64,000 nucleotides of DNA from Zunongwangia mangrovi (GCF_900112105.1 NZ_FOKV01000001.1:1240001-1304000), one strand, 5' to 3'; numbered from the stretch's first letter, positions 1 through 11,636 are shown. Program-made: numbers and translations. The notes: a model not told the origin generated them from the sequence alone.

Positions 1-1029
1 AACGATTATATTCAGCCTGTACAGCAAAACGCCCAGCTTATTGCGCAGTTGGATTGTTTGTGTTCATTCGCACAGCAGGCCAAGATCGAACAATACTGTA
101 AGCCCGAAATGGAAGAAGGATTCGAATTACAAATTGAAGACGGTCGCCATCCCGTGATCGAAAAGCAATTACCTATTGGCGAATCTTACGTGACTAATAG
201 CGTTTTTCTGGATAGAGAAGATCAGCAGGTGATTATGATCACTGGGCCAAACATGAGTGGTAAGTCGGCTATTTTGCGACAAACTGCATTAATTGTACTC
301 ATGGCACAGATGGGAAGTTTTGTGCCGGCAAAAGCAGCGAATATAGGTTTAGTAGATAAAATTTTTACCAGGGTAGGAGCCAGCGATAATATTTCGATGG
401 GCGAATCTACATTTATGGTAGAAATGAACGAAACTGCGAATATCCTGAATAATATTTCTGAAAGAAGTTTAGTGCTTCTGGATGAGATTGGCCGTGGTAC
501 CAGTACTTATGATGGGATTTCGATCGCCTGGGCCATTAGTGAATACTTGCATGAACATCCATCGCGTCCAAAAACGCTTTTTGCAACGCATTATCACGAA
601 TTAAATGAAATGTGTGATACCTTTAGCCGAATAAAGAATTATAATGTCTCTGTAAAAGAATTAAAAGATAATGTTCTTTTTCTGCGGAAGCTGGTTCCCG
701 GTGGTAGCGAACATAGTTTCGGGATTCATGTAGCGAAAATGGCAGGGATGCCACAACAGGTGTTGCATCGTGCCAATAAGATTTTACAAAAGCTGGAGCA
801 AACCCATAAAATGGAAGAAAGCAGCGAGGTTTTAAAAAAATCTGCTGAAGAAGAGATGCAACTCAGTTTTTTTAATTTAGATGATCCTTTACTGGAAGAT
901 CTGCGTGACGAATTGGTAAGTATTGATATTGATACACTTACGCCGGTAGAGGCTTTAATGAAATTAAACGAGATAAAACGAATGCTTTCGGTTAAACAAA
1001 AAAAGAAGGCTGAAAACGTAAAAAAGTAA
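1..1029 (+). CDS. mutS: DNA mismatch repair protein MutS, C-terminal part (5' end outside window)
   Basis: The reading frame is open from base 1, so this is the last 342 codons of a gene that starts upstream. MutS binds mismatched DNA as a dimer and uses ATP to recruit MutL. The ATPase domain is intact: Walker A GPNMSGKS near bases 244-267, Walker [17 protein letters not shown] near 469-516, and the FATHYHEL switch near 580-603. The tail after about base 790 is helical and charged, as in the dimerisation region of the family. A promoter for two tRNAs follows directly. The partial state is caused by the window edge, not by damage. Confidence 0.97.
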   Translation, partial: NDYIQPVQQNAQLIAQLDCLCSFAQQAKIEQYCKPEMEEGFELQIEDGRHPVIEKQLPIGESYVTNSVFLDREDQQVIMITGPNMSGKSAILRQTALIVLMAQMGSFVPAKAANIGLVDKIFTRVGASDNISMGESTFMVEMNETANILNNISERSLVLLDEIGRGTSTYDGISIAWAISEYLHEHPSRPKTLFATHYHELNEMCDTFSRIKNYNVSVKELKDNVLFLRKLVPGGSEHSFGIHVAKMAGMPQQVLHRANKILQKLEQTHKMEESSEVLKKSAEEEMQLSFFNLDDPLLEDLRDELVSIDIDTLTPVEALMKLNEIKRMLSVKQKKKAENVKK

Positions 1030-1037
1030 AAAAAAGC

Positions 1038-1067
1038 TTTGTCGTTTTAAGAAATGTGCTAAATTTG
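1038..1067 (+). promoter_or_regulatory. Bacteroidota-type promoter for the tRNA pair
   Basis: TTTG at 1038-1041 and TAAATTTG at 1060-1067 are separated by 18 bases. This fits the TTG-N17-23-TAnnTTTG promoter of Flavobacteriaceae. Transcription would start near 1073, about 47 bases before tRNA-Gly. Confidence 0.65.
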
Positions 1068-1119
1068 CATCCGCAATAAACAATTGCGCATCGGTAAAAC
1101 CGAAAGTTCTTTTAAATAC

Positions 1120-1192
1120 GCGAAAATAGCTCAGTTGGTAGAGCGCCACCTTGCCAAGGTGGAGGTCGCGGGTTCGAATCCCGTTTTTCGCT
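1120..1192 (+). tRNA. tRNA-Gly (anticodon GCC)
   Basis: A full cloverleaf can be drawn. The acceptor arms GCGAAAA (1120-1126) and TTTTCGC (1185-1191) pair, the anticodon loop reads TTGCCAA with GCC, and the T-loop is TTCGAAT. CCA is not encoded, as is usual in this phylum. It is probably co-transcribed with the tRNA-Leu that starts 18 bases later. Confidence 0.97.
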
Positions 1193-1210
1193 CAGTATAT
1201 ATAGCATTAT

Positions 1211-1296
1211 GCTCGGATGGTGGAATTGGTAGACACGTTGGACTTAAAATCCAATGAACAGCAACGTTCGTGCGGGTTCAAGTCCCGCTCCGAGTA
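1211..1296 (+). tRNA. tRNA-Leu (anticodon UAA)
   Basis: This is a class II tRNA with a long variable arm. The acceptor arms are GCTCGGA (1211-1217) and TCCGAGT (1289-1295), and the anticodon stem-loop is TTGGA-CTTAAAA-TCCAA with TAA as anticodon. CCA is not encoded. Its last 19 bases overlap, on the other strand, the reading frame of the glycosyltransferase-like gene. Confidence 0.97.
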
Positions 1297-2346
1297 CAAA
1301 GACCCTCTTTATCTTTTTGATTTAGAGGGTTTTTTGTTTTTGTTTCCAGTAATTTTTTTTCAAGTTTATATTGGTTTGTCTCTAGTACATCATATTTAAT
1401 ATTTTTCATTTTGCATAGCATATGAAAATAAGTTTTTGTGGCCTTTTGACCAGGGATATGAGTGCCATCTTTATAGCACGGGTAAACGTGGTCTTTATCT
1501 ACAATCTCAATTACATGGCAGTTTTTGTTCGAAAACAGTAAATTAGAAAGGCCTGCGCCATGAAATCCAATTATAGTTTCTGCCTGATTAAAAATATATG
1601 CCTGATCAAAAATTGAAAATTCTTCTAGGGAGATGGTACTGAAGCCTTTGCTATTCAAGAAATCTTGTATTTCTAATTCGTTAACTAGTCTTCGAGATTT
1701 TCTATTTATATATATACATGGTAAACTTTTATTTAATGTCGATTTTTCAAGTATATAGCCCAAATATTTATTTTCGATTCGGTCGATCAAATATGGAGTG
1801 GCTCTTCCTTTGTGGTAAAGTTTATAAGGACTTTTGCCTATAGGTGATTCGTTTGTAGAGGTATTGTGATTGATTGGGATATAAGCATTTTTTGGTATAC
1901 CAGTTTTTGTGAGTCGTTTTAGTTTCTTTTTAGGGTATATTTCTTTCAAAGTTGCTATCCAATCTTTTTGGAAACTTTTGGAAGCATAGAATATATTGTC
2001 TGGTAGAACAATTTTATTTTCGACGCCTTCAAAACATAAAAATAGAAGCGGAAGTTCGTTAAAGTTCCAATGACAATAATTATTTATGCCTCTATCACTT
2101 GTAGGTATAACATAACAATTTGATCCACTGCCAATTTTCATGAATCCTGATGGCCCAAAATTATAAGTTACTCCATCGGGTGGCTCAGATGGTAACTTTT
2201 GATCAATATATAGATTTGCCCTCATATATTGTTTGGTCTAAATCATAAATGTCAAGTTCTCTATATTCCAGTATTTTTAATTTATCAAAATTTAGATTTA
2301 GTGGATATAGAATCCTGTCAATTTTATCTATGATCTTTTTTATCAT
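1278..2346 (-). pseudogene. Glycosyltransferase family 61-like (DUF563) gene with a frameshift near the N-terminus
   Basis: The main frame (from ATG at 2225) encodes 315 residues with features of DUF563/GT61 enzymes, which transfer sugars to surface polysaccharides. These include CHWNFNELPLL near residues 51-61 and GFHGAGLSNLLF followed by VIEI in the C-terminal half. Upstream, from ATG at 2346, a different frame encodes 42 plausible residues beginning MIKKIIDKIDRILYP. It reaches GAG at 2223-2221 and then stops after five more codons. Removing one G from the GGG at 2221-2219 joins the two as ...TIYE-ANLYIDQ. So either a one-base insertion broke the gene or the base is a sequencing error. The 3' end is also odd: the frame runs through the tRNA terminator and stops only inside tRNA-Leu, so the original stop may be lost. 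The family call is good; whether it is functional is uncertain. Confidence 0.7.
1302..1337 (+). terminator. Intrinsic terminator after the tRNA pair
   Basis: CCCTCT and AGAGGG form the stem around a T-rich loop, followed by a TTTTTTG tract. It ends the tRNA transcript. The opposed reading frame from the right passes straight through it. Confidence 0.85.
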
Positions 2347-2385
2347 ATTTTGTATTATCTCAAAAAATTTGAGGTGAAGTTAAGC

Positions 2386-2416
2386 AAAAAAAGCAGCTCC
2401 ATCAAGAAGCTGCTTT
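2386..2416 (-). terminator. Intrinsic terminator of katG
   Basis: AAGCAGCT (2391-2398) pairs with AGCTGCTT (2408-2415). On the minus strand the stem is followed by a run of seven T. It lies 23 bases past the katG stop and just before the start of the frameshifted glycosyltransferase gene. Confidence 0.85.
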
Positions 2417-2438
2417 TAGATATTTTAAATCGATATTA

Positions 2439-5112
<2,674 letters not shown>

Positions 5113-7533
5113 ATGATAAAAAAAGTACTAGCGATTGGAGTATTAGCCGCATTAAGTGTTGGCTGTAAAACTTCTAAACCTGTCGCCGAAGCTCCTGCAA
5201 CCGAAAAGAAAGGAGATTTTAAACCTTATAATAAGGTAATTACTGCTGAAGCAATTTCAGATAAAGGATTATTTATTACCCATAAGGTAGACGATAAATT
5301 GTATTTCGAAATTCCCGATTCTCTTTTTAATAAAGATATGCTTTGGGTAAGTAGAATTGCTAAAGTTCCATCGGGTTACGGTGGCGGATATGTAAATGCC
5401 GGCTCTAAGGTTAACGAACAGGTGGTGCGGTGGAGCAAGCGTGGTAAAAATGTAGATATTAAGGTGATGAGCTTCGAGAACCAGAGCGACGAAGAATCAC
5501 CGATCTATAAATCTGTAAAGGCCAATAATTTTGAGCCTATTCTGTACAGCGCCAAGATCGAAACTATGAAAGCAGATAGTAGCGCTTATGTGATCGATGT
5601 TACCAGTTTGTTCGAAGATGAAGTTGCCGCTATTAACGGGATGGATGCTTCAGCTAAAAAAAGATATAAAGTAAGACGCCTTGATAAAAGCAGGTCGTAT
5701 ATTGAAGATGTGAATTCTTTTCCGCAGAACGTAGAAGTAAGACACGTGATGACTTACGAAGCCGAACAACCACCAGAAAGAGGTCAGGCTAGTACCATTT
5801 CTATGCTAATGAACCAATCGATGGTGTTACTTCCTGAAGATAAAATGATGTCTAGAATTGCAGATTATCGAGTAGGATGGTTTACTACCGGAAAGTATGA
5901 TTATAATTCTGACGCTCTAAAATCTGATGACTATAGAATCATTAATAAATGGAGACTGGTTCCTAAAGATATTGAAGCGTATAAAAACGGAGAACTGGTA
6001 GAACCAGTAAAACCAATTGTCTATTACCTGGATCCTGCAACACCAGAACGTTGGAGACCCTATTTTAAAAAGGGTATCGAGGATTGGAACAAGGCTTTTG
6101 AAAAAGCAGGTTTTAAGAATGCGATTATTGCTAAAGATCCGCCTTCTAAAGAGGAAGACCCAGATTTTAGTCCGGAAGATGTACGATATTCTGTTGTACG
6201 TTATGTGGCAAGTACTACAAGAAATGCGGTAGGACCATCTGTTGTAGATCCAAGAACAGGTGAAATTATCGAAAGTGATATTATATGGTATCACAATCAT
6301 TTGCGCTCTTATCGAAACAGGTTTATGATTGAAGCTGGCGCGCAAAATCCAAATGCAAGAACTCTAGAAACTCCAGAAGAAGAAATAGGAGAGATGATGC
6401 GAATGGTAATCGCTCACGAAGTTGGTCATGCTTTAGGATTACCACATAATATGAAAGCTAGTGCCGCTTATCCTACAGATTCTTTACGTTCAGCCGAGTT
6501 TACTCAAAAATATGGGCTTACCCCATCGATTATGGATTATGCCCGAGTGAATTATGTAGCACAACCAGAAGATAAAGGTGTACGCTATATTAGAATGATG
6601 GGGCCTTACGATCTTTATGCTATTAATTGGGGCTATCGTTATTTGCCTGAAGCTAAAACTTCAGAAGACGAAAAAGAAAGCCTGGATAAATGGATTCTTG
6701 AAAAAGCAGGTGATCCTGTTTACGAATTTGGTGGCGGTTACGGTGGTGTAGATCCGCAAGCTCAACGTGAGAGTTTAGGAAAAGACCAGGTGAAAGCCAG
6801 CGAATATGGCTTAGCAAACATGAAAAAAGTAGTGCCAAATTTAATCAAGTGGACTACAAAAGATGGCTACGGCTATGACGAACTGGAAGAAGTCTATAGA
6901 GAACTTATTGGGCTTTGGAGAGGATATCTTTATCATGTAGTAACTAATGTTGGCGGTGTGTACGAAACTCGTAAAACTTCAGATCAGGAAGGTGCTGTTT
7001 ATACTCCGGTTCCAGATGATATTCAGGAAGGTGCTGTAAAGTTCTTAAATGAAAATGCATTTACAACGCCAGATTGGTTATTAAACAAGGATATTTTAGA
7101 TCGTATAGAGTCCAATGGAGCAATAGAGCGTATACAAAGTTTACAATCCAGGGTATTAAACTATCTACTTAACGAAGATCGTTTATTGCGTATGATCGAA
7201 AATCAGCAATTACACGATAACGATTATGCGGTGATCGAACTTTTAGAAGATTTACGCAAAGGTATTTTTGCTGAATTATATAACGGAAAGAAAGTTGACG
7301 CTTACCGAAGAAACTTACAGCGTTCTTACGTAGCTATTGCGATCGATTATATAAATAAGCTTGAAGAAGACGATGATGTAGCAACTACAGATATTATAGC
7401 TTTAATGAGAGGTGAATTGGAGACTTTACAATCTCAATTAAATCGCATGCAGTATTCAACTTCAGATCGATTAAGCAGGTACCATTATAAAGACTTAATT
7501 GCAAGAATCGAAAAAGCTTTTACAGCGAAGTAA
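5113..7533 (+). CDS. Secreted zinc-dependent metalloprotease lipoprotein (DUF5117/DUF4953 type)
   Basis: The start was set at ATG 5113 because it begins a clean lipoprotein signal peptide, MIKKVLAIGVLAALSVGC, with the lipid-modified Cys at residue 18. An in-frame TTG at 5074 would add 13 residues ahead of it. The 806-residue protein has the metzincin zinc site HEVGHALGLPH (H435, H439, H445; catalytic E436) and a downstream Met-turn candidate in SIMDYA (M474). N-terminal DUF5117-like and C-terminal DUF4953-like parts flank it, as in a family common in Bacteroidota. It probably cleaves proteins in the periplasm or at the outer membrane; the substrate is unknown. It is a single-gene unit closed by a strong terminator. 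Confidence 0.93.
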   Translation: MIKKVLAIGVLAALSVGCKTSKPVAEAPATEKKGDFKPYNKVITAEAISDKGLFITHKVDDKLYFEIPDSLFNKDMLWVSRIAKVPSGYGGGYVNAGSKVNEQVVRWSKRGKNVDIKVMSFENQSDEESPIYKSVKANNFEPILYSAKIETMKADSSAYVIDVTSLFEDEVAAINGMDASAKKRYKVRRLDKSRSYIEDVNSFPQNVEVRHVMTYEAEQPPERGQASTISMLMNQSMVLLPEDKMMSRIADYRVGWFTTGKYDYNSDALKSDDYRIINKWRLVPKDIEAYKNGELVEPVKPIVYYLDPATPERWRPYFKKGIEDWNKAFEKAGFKNAIIAKDPPSKEEDPDFSPEDVRYSVVRYVASTTRNAVGPSVVDPRTGEIIESDIIWYHNHLRSYRNRFMIEAGAQNPNARTLETPEEEIGEMMRMVIAHEVGHALGLPHNMKASAAYPTDSLRSAEFTQKYGLTPSIMDYARVNYVAQPEDKGVRYIRMMGPYDLYAINWGYRYLPEAKTSEDEKESLDKWILEKAGDPVYEFGGGYGGVDPQAQRESLGKDQVKASEYGLANMKKVVPNLIKWTTKDGYGYDELEEVYRELIGLWRGYLYHVVTNVGGVYETRKTSDQEGAVYTPVPDDIQEGAVKFLNENAFTTPDWLLNKDILDRIESNGAIERIQSLQSRVLNYLLNEDRLLRMIENQQLHDNDYAVIELLEDLRKGIFAELYNGKKVDAYRRNLQRSYVAIAIDYINKLEEDDDVATTDIIALMRGELETLQSQLNRMQYSTSDRLSRYHYKDLIARIEKAFTAK

Positions 7534-7558
7534 ACATTTAAACGTGTCTTTTATCGAT

Positions 7559-7587
7559 AAAAAGCATCCCTTGTGGATGCTTTTTTT
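7559..7587 (+). terminator. Intrinsic terminator of the metalloprotease gene
   Basis: AAAAAGCATCC pairs with GGATGCTTTTT around a short CTTGT loop and is followed by a T tract. Confidence 0.93.
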
Positions 7588-7859
7588 GTCTTTTAGCGAC
7601 GATAATATGGTTTTATAGTGCATTTTATCCTTAATTTACGTTTTATCACTACAATTATAGAAAGTAAATTCCTACTTTTTGGTTCGACGAAATACATTTT
7701 TTGGTATAGATTGTAATATCTTACTTACAAAATAGTGTTAAAGTAGGTGTTTTTTATATAATAAGTGCATTTTATCGATTTTTAGTGTGTTTCGAATGTT
7801 CTTTTTTTCTAATTTTACCATATCGAAATAAACGAAATATCAAATCTTATTAGAATCGT

Positions 7860-8345
7860 ATGAAATCAAAATTACTTTTAGGAATCTTAGGAGCTTTTTT
7901 AGCAATCGGATGTAGTCAGGAAAGACCAGGTGCAGATACATTTAATTTAGATGTTGCAGTTGAAATTACCGTTCAAAATGAAAAAGGTCAGAATTTATTA
8001 GATCCCAAAACAGAGGGTGCTATCAATCCAGAAGACATTAAGTTATATTATGTAGAGGATGGTAAAGCTCAGGAAGTATATGATGAAACAAGCGATCTAC
8101 CAAAAAGCTTTATGATCTTTCAAACCGGAGGTACTTATAGAATGAGAATCCTTCAAAATCATGTAGATTCAGATGATCGACCATTAACTTTAATCCAATG
8201 GAATGAAACAGATGTTGATACAATTCAGAGTGAATACTTAAAAGGTGATAGATATATCATTCAGGATAAGATTTATTACAACGGTAAATTAAGCTGGTCT
8301 ACAGGAGACAGTTTTGAGCCATATTTCGAAGTAGTAAAAAACTAA
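7860..8345 (+). CDS. Small lipoprotein of unknown function
   Basis: 161 residues with a lipoprotein signal peptide (MKSKLLLGILGAFLAIGC, lipid-modified Cys at 18). The mature part is acidic and beta-rich, with no motif I recognise. The arrangement of an extended N-terminal strand (DVAVEITVQNEKGQNLLDP) before a body is reminiscent of small extracellular beta-sandwich proteins, but this is only an impression. It has its own gap upstream (272 AT-rich bases with no clear promoter) and a terminator downstream, so it is probably transcribed alone. Confidence 0.8.
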   Translation: MKSKLLLGILGAFLAIGCSQERPGADTFNLDVAVEITVQNEKGQNLLDPKTEGAINPEDIKLYYVEDGKAQEVYDETSDLPKSFMIFQTGGTYRMRILQNHVDSDDRPLTLIQWNETDVDTIQSEYLKGDRYIIQDKIYYNGKLSWSTGDSFEPYFEVVKN

Positions 8346-8376
8346 GCATTAGATTATTTCTATAAGATTTATATAT

Positions 8377-8412
8377 AAAAAAAAGCGCCTACGAAAATAG
8401 GCGCTTTTTTTT
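8377..8412. terminator. Bidirectional intrinsic terminator
   Basis: AAAAAGCGCCTA and TAGGCGCTTTTT pair perfectly around CGAAAA, with A and T runs on both sides. It serves both the lipoprotein gene on the left and the GAF-PAS gene converging from the right. Confidence 0.95.
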
Positions 8413-8438
8413 GTGAATCAATTTTATAGAAAATCGTT

Positions 8439-9566
8439 CTAATAGATATTTTTAAAACTGGTTTTAATTTTTTGATAGTTTTCATTCAACCCTTGAATTT
8501 CCCCATCAATCTCTTCAGAAACTATTTTTATATACTTAATGATCTCTCTGTTATTAAGCATGTCCCCATCGTCAGAAACTTCCAGTAAATGTATCAAGCC
8601 AAGCATATTTGCTATTGGTCGGCGCATAATATGAGAAATATCGAATATGATCTTCTCTAAAAGTTCCAGATAATTCTTTTTATCGGTGACATCTCTAAAA
8701 CTGCCGTACCAAACAACTTTTTCACTCGAAGATCTATCGGGGAAAGCCCTGGATTGATGCCAGGCGAAAGTGCCATCTGTCTTTAATACCCTATAAGTAA
8801 TGTCCCAATCTTTTTTATGCCTTACAGCATCAACAAAGGTATTTTCTACCATTAGACGATCTTCGTGAAATACAAAATCTAAGGCTTTAAAAGGATGATT
8901 TTTAAAATCTTCTATTTCTAATTGTGGTAGAAGATCATTTATAGTCTCATTGATATATGTAAAATAAATGTTTTTCTCTTCGTTTAATTCTAACTGAAAA
9001 AGAGCATCTAAAGAATGATTACTGAGTTTGTTGAATTTGGAGATGCTTTTTTTAAGCAGGTCATTTTGATTAACATGCTCTCTTTTATGCTCTAGATAAT
9101 CGATAGTTTGATTGGCGAGAATCTGAAGCGCTTTGATCTGAAGTTTACTTAAGGCTCTTTGCTTTTTGTCGATAACGCATAAAGTGCCAAGAGTGATACC
9201 ATCTGAAGTTGTTAGAGGTGCACCGGCATAAAATCGAATATTAGGATCACTTTGTACTAATGGATTTGTCTTAAACCGAATGTCTTCTAAAGGATTTTCG
9301 ACAATAAAGATCTCTCCCGGTTTTTCGATGGCATGTCTACAAAAAGAATTTTCGATTGGTGTTTCATCAAGGTCAAGTCCTATTTTAGACTGAAACCATT
9401 GCTTTTCTTTACCAACAAGACTAATTAATGAGATAGGAGTATCACAAATAGCTGCTGCCATTTGGGTTAATTCGTCTAGTATTTTTTCTGAAGCTTTATC
9501 TTTAAATATAAAACCGCTTAATAACTCCTGTCTAAGTATTTCCTCTTCCATTTTCCTGAAAAACAT
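8439..9566 (-). CDS. GAF-PAS sensor protein with a kinase-like H-box but no ATPase domain
   Basis: 375 residues. A GAF domain spans about 25-160 (ISLISLVGKEKQWFQS, FYAGAPLTTSDG, GTLCVID) and a PAS/PAC fold about 185-300, ending in FRDVTDKK. Residues 308-330 resemble the phospho-acceptor helix of histidine kinases, with SHIMRRPIANMLGLIHLL and H312 as the candidate site. The protein then ends after a second helix. The HATPase_c domain, with its N, G1 and G2 boxes, is absent. The stop is followed by a good terminator, so this looks like the natural end. It could accept phosphate from another kinase or act only as a sensor or dimer partner. No signal peptide or membrane segment. A second ATG six codons in is an equally possible start. 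Confidence 0.85.
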   Translation of the reverse strand: MFFRKMEEEILRQELLSGFIFKDKASEKILDELTQMAAAICDTPISLISLVGKEKQWFQSKIGLDLDETPIENSFCRHAIEKPGEIFIVENPLEDIRFKTNPLVQSDPNIRFYAGAPLTTSDGITLGTLCVIDKKQRALSKLQIKALQILANQTIDYLEHKREHVNQNDLLKKSISKFNKLSNHSLDALFQLELNEEKNIYFTYINETINDLLPQLEIEDFKNHPFKALDFVFHEDRLMVENTFVDAVRHKKDWDITYRVLKTDGTFAWHQSRAFPDRSSSEKVVWYGSFRDVTDKKNYLELLEKIIFDISHIMRRPIANMLGLIHLLEVSDDGDMLNNREIIKYIKIVSEEIDGEIQGLNENYQKIKTSFKNIY

Positions 9567-9669
9567 TTGTCAGCGGAAAAATAGAAAAAAAATACAATGT
9601 ATAAAAGTTAAAAAATTAAGCTTATTTTTGATTAAAAGCTAAAAACACCCTATTTAAAATAATAAATTA

Positions 9670-10017
9670 TTAAACCGCTTTTTCTAAATGGGTTGTTTTT
9701 TGAGGAAATTGAAATAGATCTTCCTCTTCTGCTTCTTCTGCTTTGATTAAAACGAATTCGGTGGGAGCCGAGTCATTTCGTTTGTAAGCAATTTTTATTT
9801 TGTAGTTGAGCGTGCGGTCTTCAGTATAAAAGGCTCCGGTTTTTTTATCAAAACCACCTTCTGTAGTGCAACAGATACTTTTTATTTGGTATTGCTGTAC
9901 TTTTTCGAGGATTTCTAAATCCAAATCACTTAGTTCGTATCTGTTTTTTAATTGTTGTAGTCGATTTTGTAGTCTCAGAGATTTGACTTTTTCCATATAT
10001 TGATTAGTTTTCCTCAA
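9670..10017 (-). CDS. Conserved-looking hypothetical protein, 115 residues
   Basis: I do not recognise a family. It is a soluble protein without signal peptide or membrane segment. The N-terminal 45 residues are basic and helical (MEKVKSLRLQNRLQQLKNRY). The middle holds a CC pair in IKSICCTTEGGFD, and the C-terminus is acidic (KAEEAEEEDLF). A second ATG at residue 8 could be the start. It lies between two unrelated minus-strand genes, with about 100 bases on each side. Confidence 0.65.
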   Translation of the reverse strand: MRKTNQYMEKVKSLRLQNRLQQLKNRYELSDLDLEILEKVQQYQIKSICCTTEGGFDKKTGAFYTEDRTLNYKIKIAYKRNDSAPTEFVLIKAEEAEEEDLFQFPQKTTHLEKAV

Positions 10018-10105
10018 AAATAAATGATCATAATTTTAAATTATTATAATCATTTTTAAATATAAGGTTAAAAATCAATAATTTAAGTGTTAATTCTGTT
10101 AAAGC

Positions 10106-10774
10106 TTATTTAATTGTGAAATCGAAATAAGTATCTGGGTAAGGTTCATTTCTTAAAGTATAGTGCCACCATTCTTCACTATACGGTCTAAAGCCATGCT
10201 TATGCATAATCGATTTTAGATAATTTCTGTTGGCTTTTTGTTCTTTTGTGATGTTTGTGAAATTGTGATGTGAACGCTCACCGAAATAATCGTAAGTGCC
10301 ACCCATATCTATTTCTTTAAGCGTATTGGCATCTACTATGGTAAGATCTACAGTGCTACCTCTGGAATGTCCAGATTTGGTAGCGATATAACCTAAATTG
10401 AAGAGGTTTCTTTTCTTTTTTTCTGGATAAAACTCCGCTTTTGTTAAAGTATCGCCAGGATGTTTTGCCCATTCGATAAAACTATTCACGGCCGTTTGCG
10501 GCCTGTAGGCATCAAAGATCTTAAGGCAGTAACCATCTTTTTCGAGTTCTTGTTGTACTTCGGCAAGAGCTTTTGCAGCCTCAGTGGTGAGAATTACTTT
10601 TCTTTTATCGTAACCAGGAACAGGTCTTCCGGTAAAATTACGGTCTCCAAAATATCGAAGTTCAACTTCAATATCTGGAATAAGGTCTGATAAATAAACA
10701 AAACCCTCAGGTGGTTGAGCACTTATTAAATTCAAAAAAAAGAATGTACAAATAACGAATATCTTCTTCAGCAT
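10106..10774 (-). CDS. D-alanyl-D-alanine dipeptidase, VanX/DdpX family (M15D)
   Basis: 222 residues with a Sec signal peptide ending near LISAQ, so the enzyme is periplasmic or exported. The zinc site is complete: SGHSRGSTVDLT gives the His and Asp ligands, and EWWHYTL the catalytic Glu and third His ligand. Family members release D-Ala from D-Ala-D-Ala. In a Gram-negative without vancomycin-resistance genes nearby, a role in peptidoglycan turnover and nutrient recovery is likely. It is divergent from the HTH-S24 regulator gene. The shared 73-base gap carries several palindromes. Confidence 0.93.
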   Translation of the reverse strand: MLKKIFVICTFFFLNLISAQPPEGFVYLSDLIPDIEVELRYFGDRNFTGRPVPGYDKRKVILTTEAAKALAEVQQELEKDGYCLKIFDAYRPQTAVNSFIEWAKHPGDTLTKAEFYPEKKKRNLFNLGYIATKSGHSRGSTVDLTIVDANTLKEIDMGGTYDYFGERSHHNFTNITKEQKANRNYLKSIMHKHGFRPYSEEWWHYTLRNEPYPDTYFDFTIK

Positions 10775-10790
10775 AAAATTAGTTTTAATA

Positions 10791-10835
10791 ATTGGAATTA
10801 ATCCAATTAATTTGCATATTGCATGGAATAATTCC
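10791..10835. promoter_or_regulatory. Cluster of three inverted repeats, candidate operators
   Basis: ATTGGAATTAATCCAAT (10791-10807), TGCATATTGCA (10813-10823) and GGAATAATTCC (10825-10835) are each near-perfect palindromes, packed just before the start of a repressor-like gene. They are natural candidates for autoregulation by that HTH-S24 protein and could also control the divergent dipeptidase gene. They share no single clear half-site. Confidence 0.45.
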
Positions 10836-10847
10836 TAACAAAGAATC

Positions 10848-11636
10848 ATGGCAGCATCGTCGATCGAAATTAAGCATTTTAAAGAAGTAAGGGAAGAAAA
10901 TAATTTTACACAGGCTGAATTTGCAGAGATTTTAGGAATTAAAAATTCAACTGCAGATATAGAGCGTGGTAGAACCAAACTTTCCGGGAAGGTGGTAGCA
11001 GAGCTTCTTCGTCAGTTTGGTATCAATCCACTTTGGTTATTTGGCGATAGCGGCCAAAAATACCTTAAGATCTCTAAAGGAGATGTGAGCCCTAAAGTAG
11101 TTACTGTAGATCGTGATGGCGATAACGAAAACATTGTGATGGTTAATCAAAAGGCTGCGGCGGGTTATCCTCATAACGTTCAGGATGTAGAGTGGTACAC
11201 GCAATTACCAGCATTCGAAATCCCGCTACCCGAATTTAGAAATGCAAGTTATCGAGGATTTCAGGTAGAAGGGGATAGTATGCTTCCCAATTACCGCCCG
11301 GGCGAATGGGTGATGGCCAAAGGTGTTGGCAGTATGGACGAAGTGAATAATAATCGTGTCTATGTAGTAGTGATGTACGATTCGGTTTTGATCAAGAAAA
11401 TTCAGCGACTTCCAGATCCTTCAAAACTTTTGCTAATCTCTTTAAACGAGGAATATTTACCTATCGAAGTAAAGCTTGGCGATATTCAGGAATTATGGCA
11501 GGTAAATAGTAAACTTACTTTTAATCTCGATAATCCTTCAGAAAATGGTTTGTTTCAGCAGTTACAACAATCTATGGAAGAATTAAAAAGAGAACTGCAG
11601 CAATTTAAAAGTAATAATTCACCAAAGCTTTCGTAG
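10848..11636 (+). CDS. HTH transcriptional regulator with S24 (LexA/CI-type) peptidase domain
   Basis: 262 residues. An XRE-type helix-turn-helix lies at about 8-65, with the usual FTQAEFAEILG. The C-terminal half is an S24 domain with S144 in VEGDSMLPNYRPGEW and a Lys (K183) in SVLIKKIQR, the serine-lysine pair of LexA and CI. An Ala-Gly pair in QKAAAGYP (A105-G106) lies about 38 residues ahead of the serine, where LexA-like proteins cut themselves. Self-cleavage on DNA damage is therefore possible but not shown. No phage genes surround it, so it is probably a chromosomal stress repressor. Confidence 0.9.
   Translation: MAASSIEIKHFKEVREENNFTQAEFAEILGIKNSTADIERGRTKLSGKVVAELLRQFGINPLWLFGDSGQKYLKISKGDVSPKVVTVDRDGDNENIVMVNQKAAAGYPHNVQDVEWYTQLPAFEIPLPEFRNASYRGFQVEGDSMLPNYRPGEWVMAKGVGSMDEVNNNRVYVVVMYDSVLIKKIQRLPDPSKLLLISLNEEYLPIEVKLGDIQELWQVNSKLTFNLDNPSENGLFQQLQQSMEELKRELQQFKSNNSPKLS

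Noticed and set aside
49-51. TTG at 49 as the start of the first gene
   Set aside because: The frame is open from base 1 and upstream codons also read as MutS, so the gene simply begins outside the window.
1100-2350. Genomic island integrated at tRNA-Leu
   Set aside because: No integrase, no direct repeat of the tRNA 3' end and only one gene of unusual composition.
5917-6345. 142-codon minus-strand frame inside the metalloprotease gene
   Set aside because: Fully covered by a well-supported gene on the other strand; composition is that of a reverse reading.
10848-11636. Prophage remnant marked by a CI-like repressor
   Set aside because: No other phage genes on either side; neighbours are ordinary chromosomal genes.
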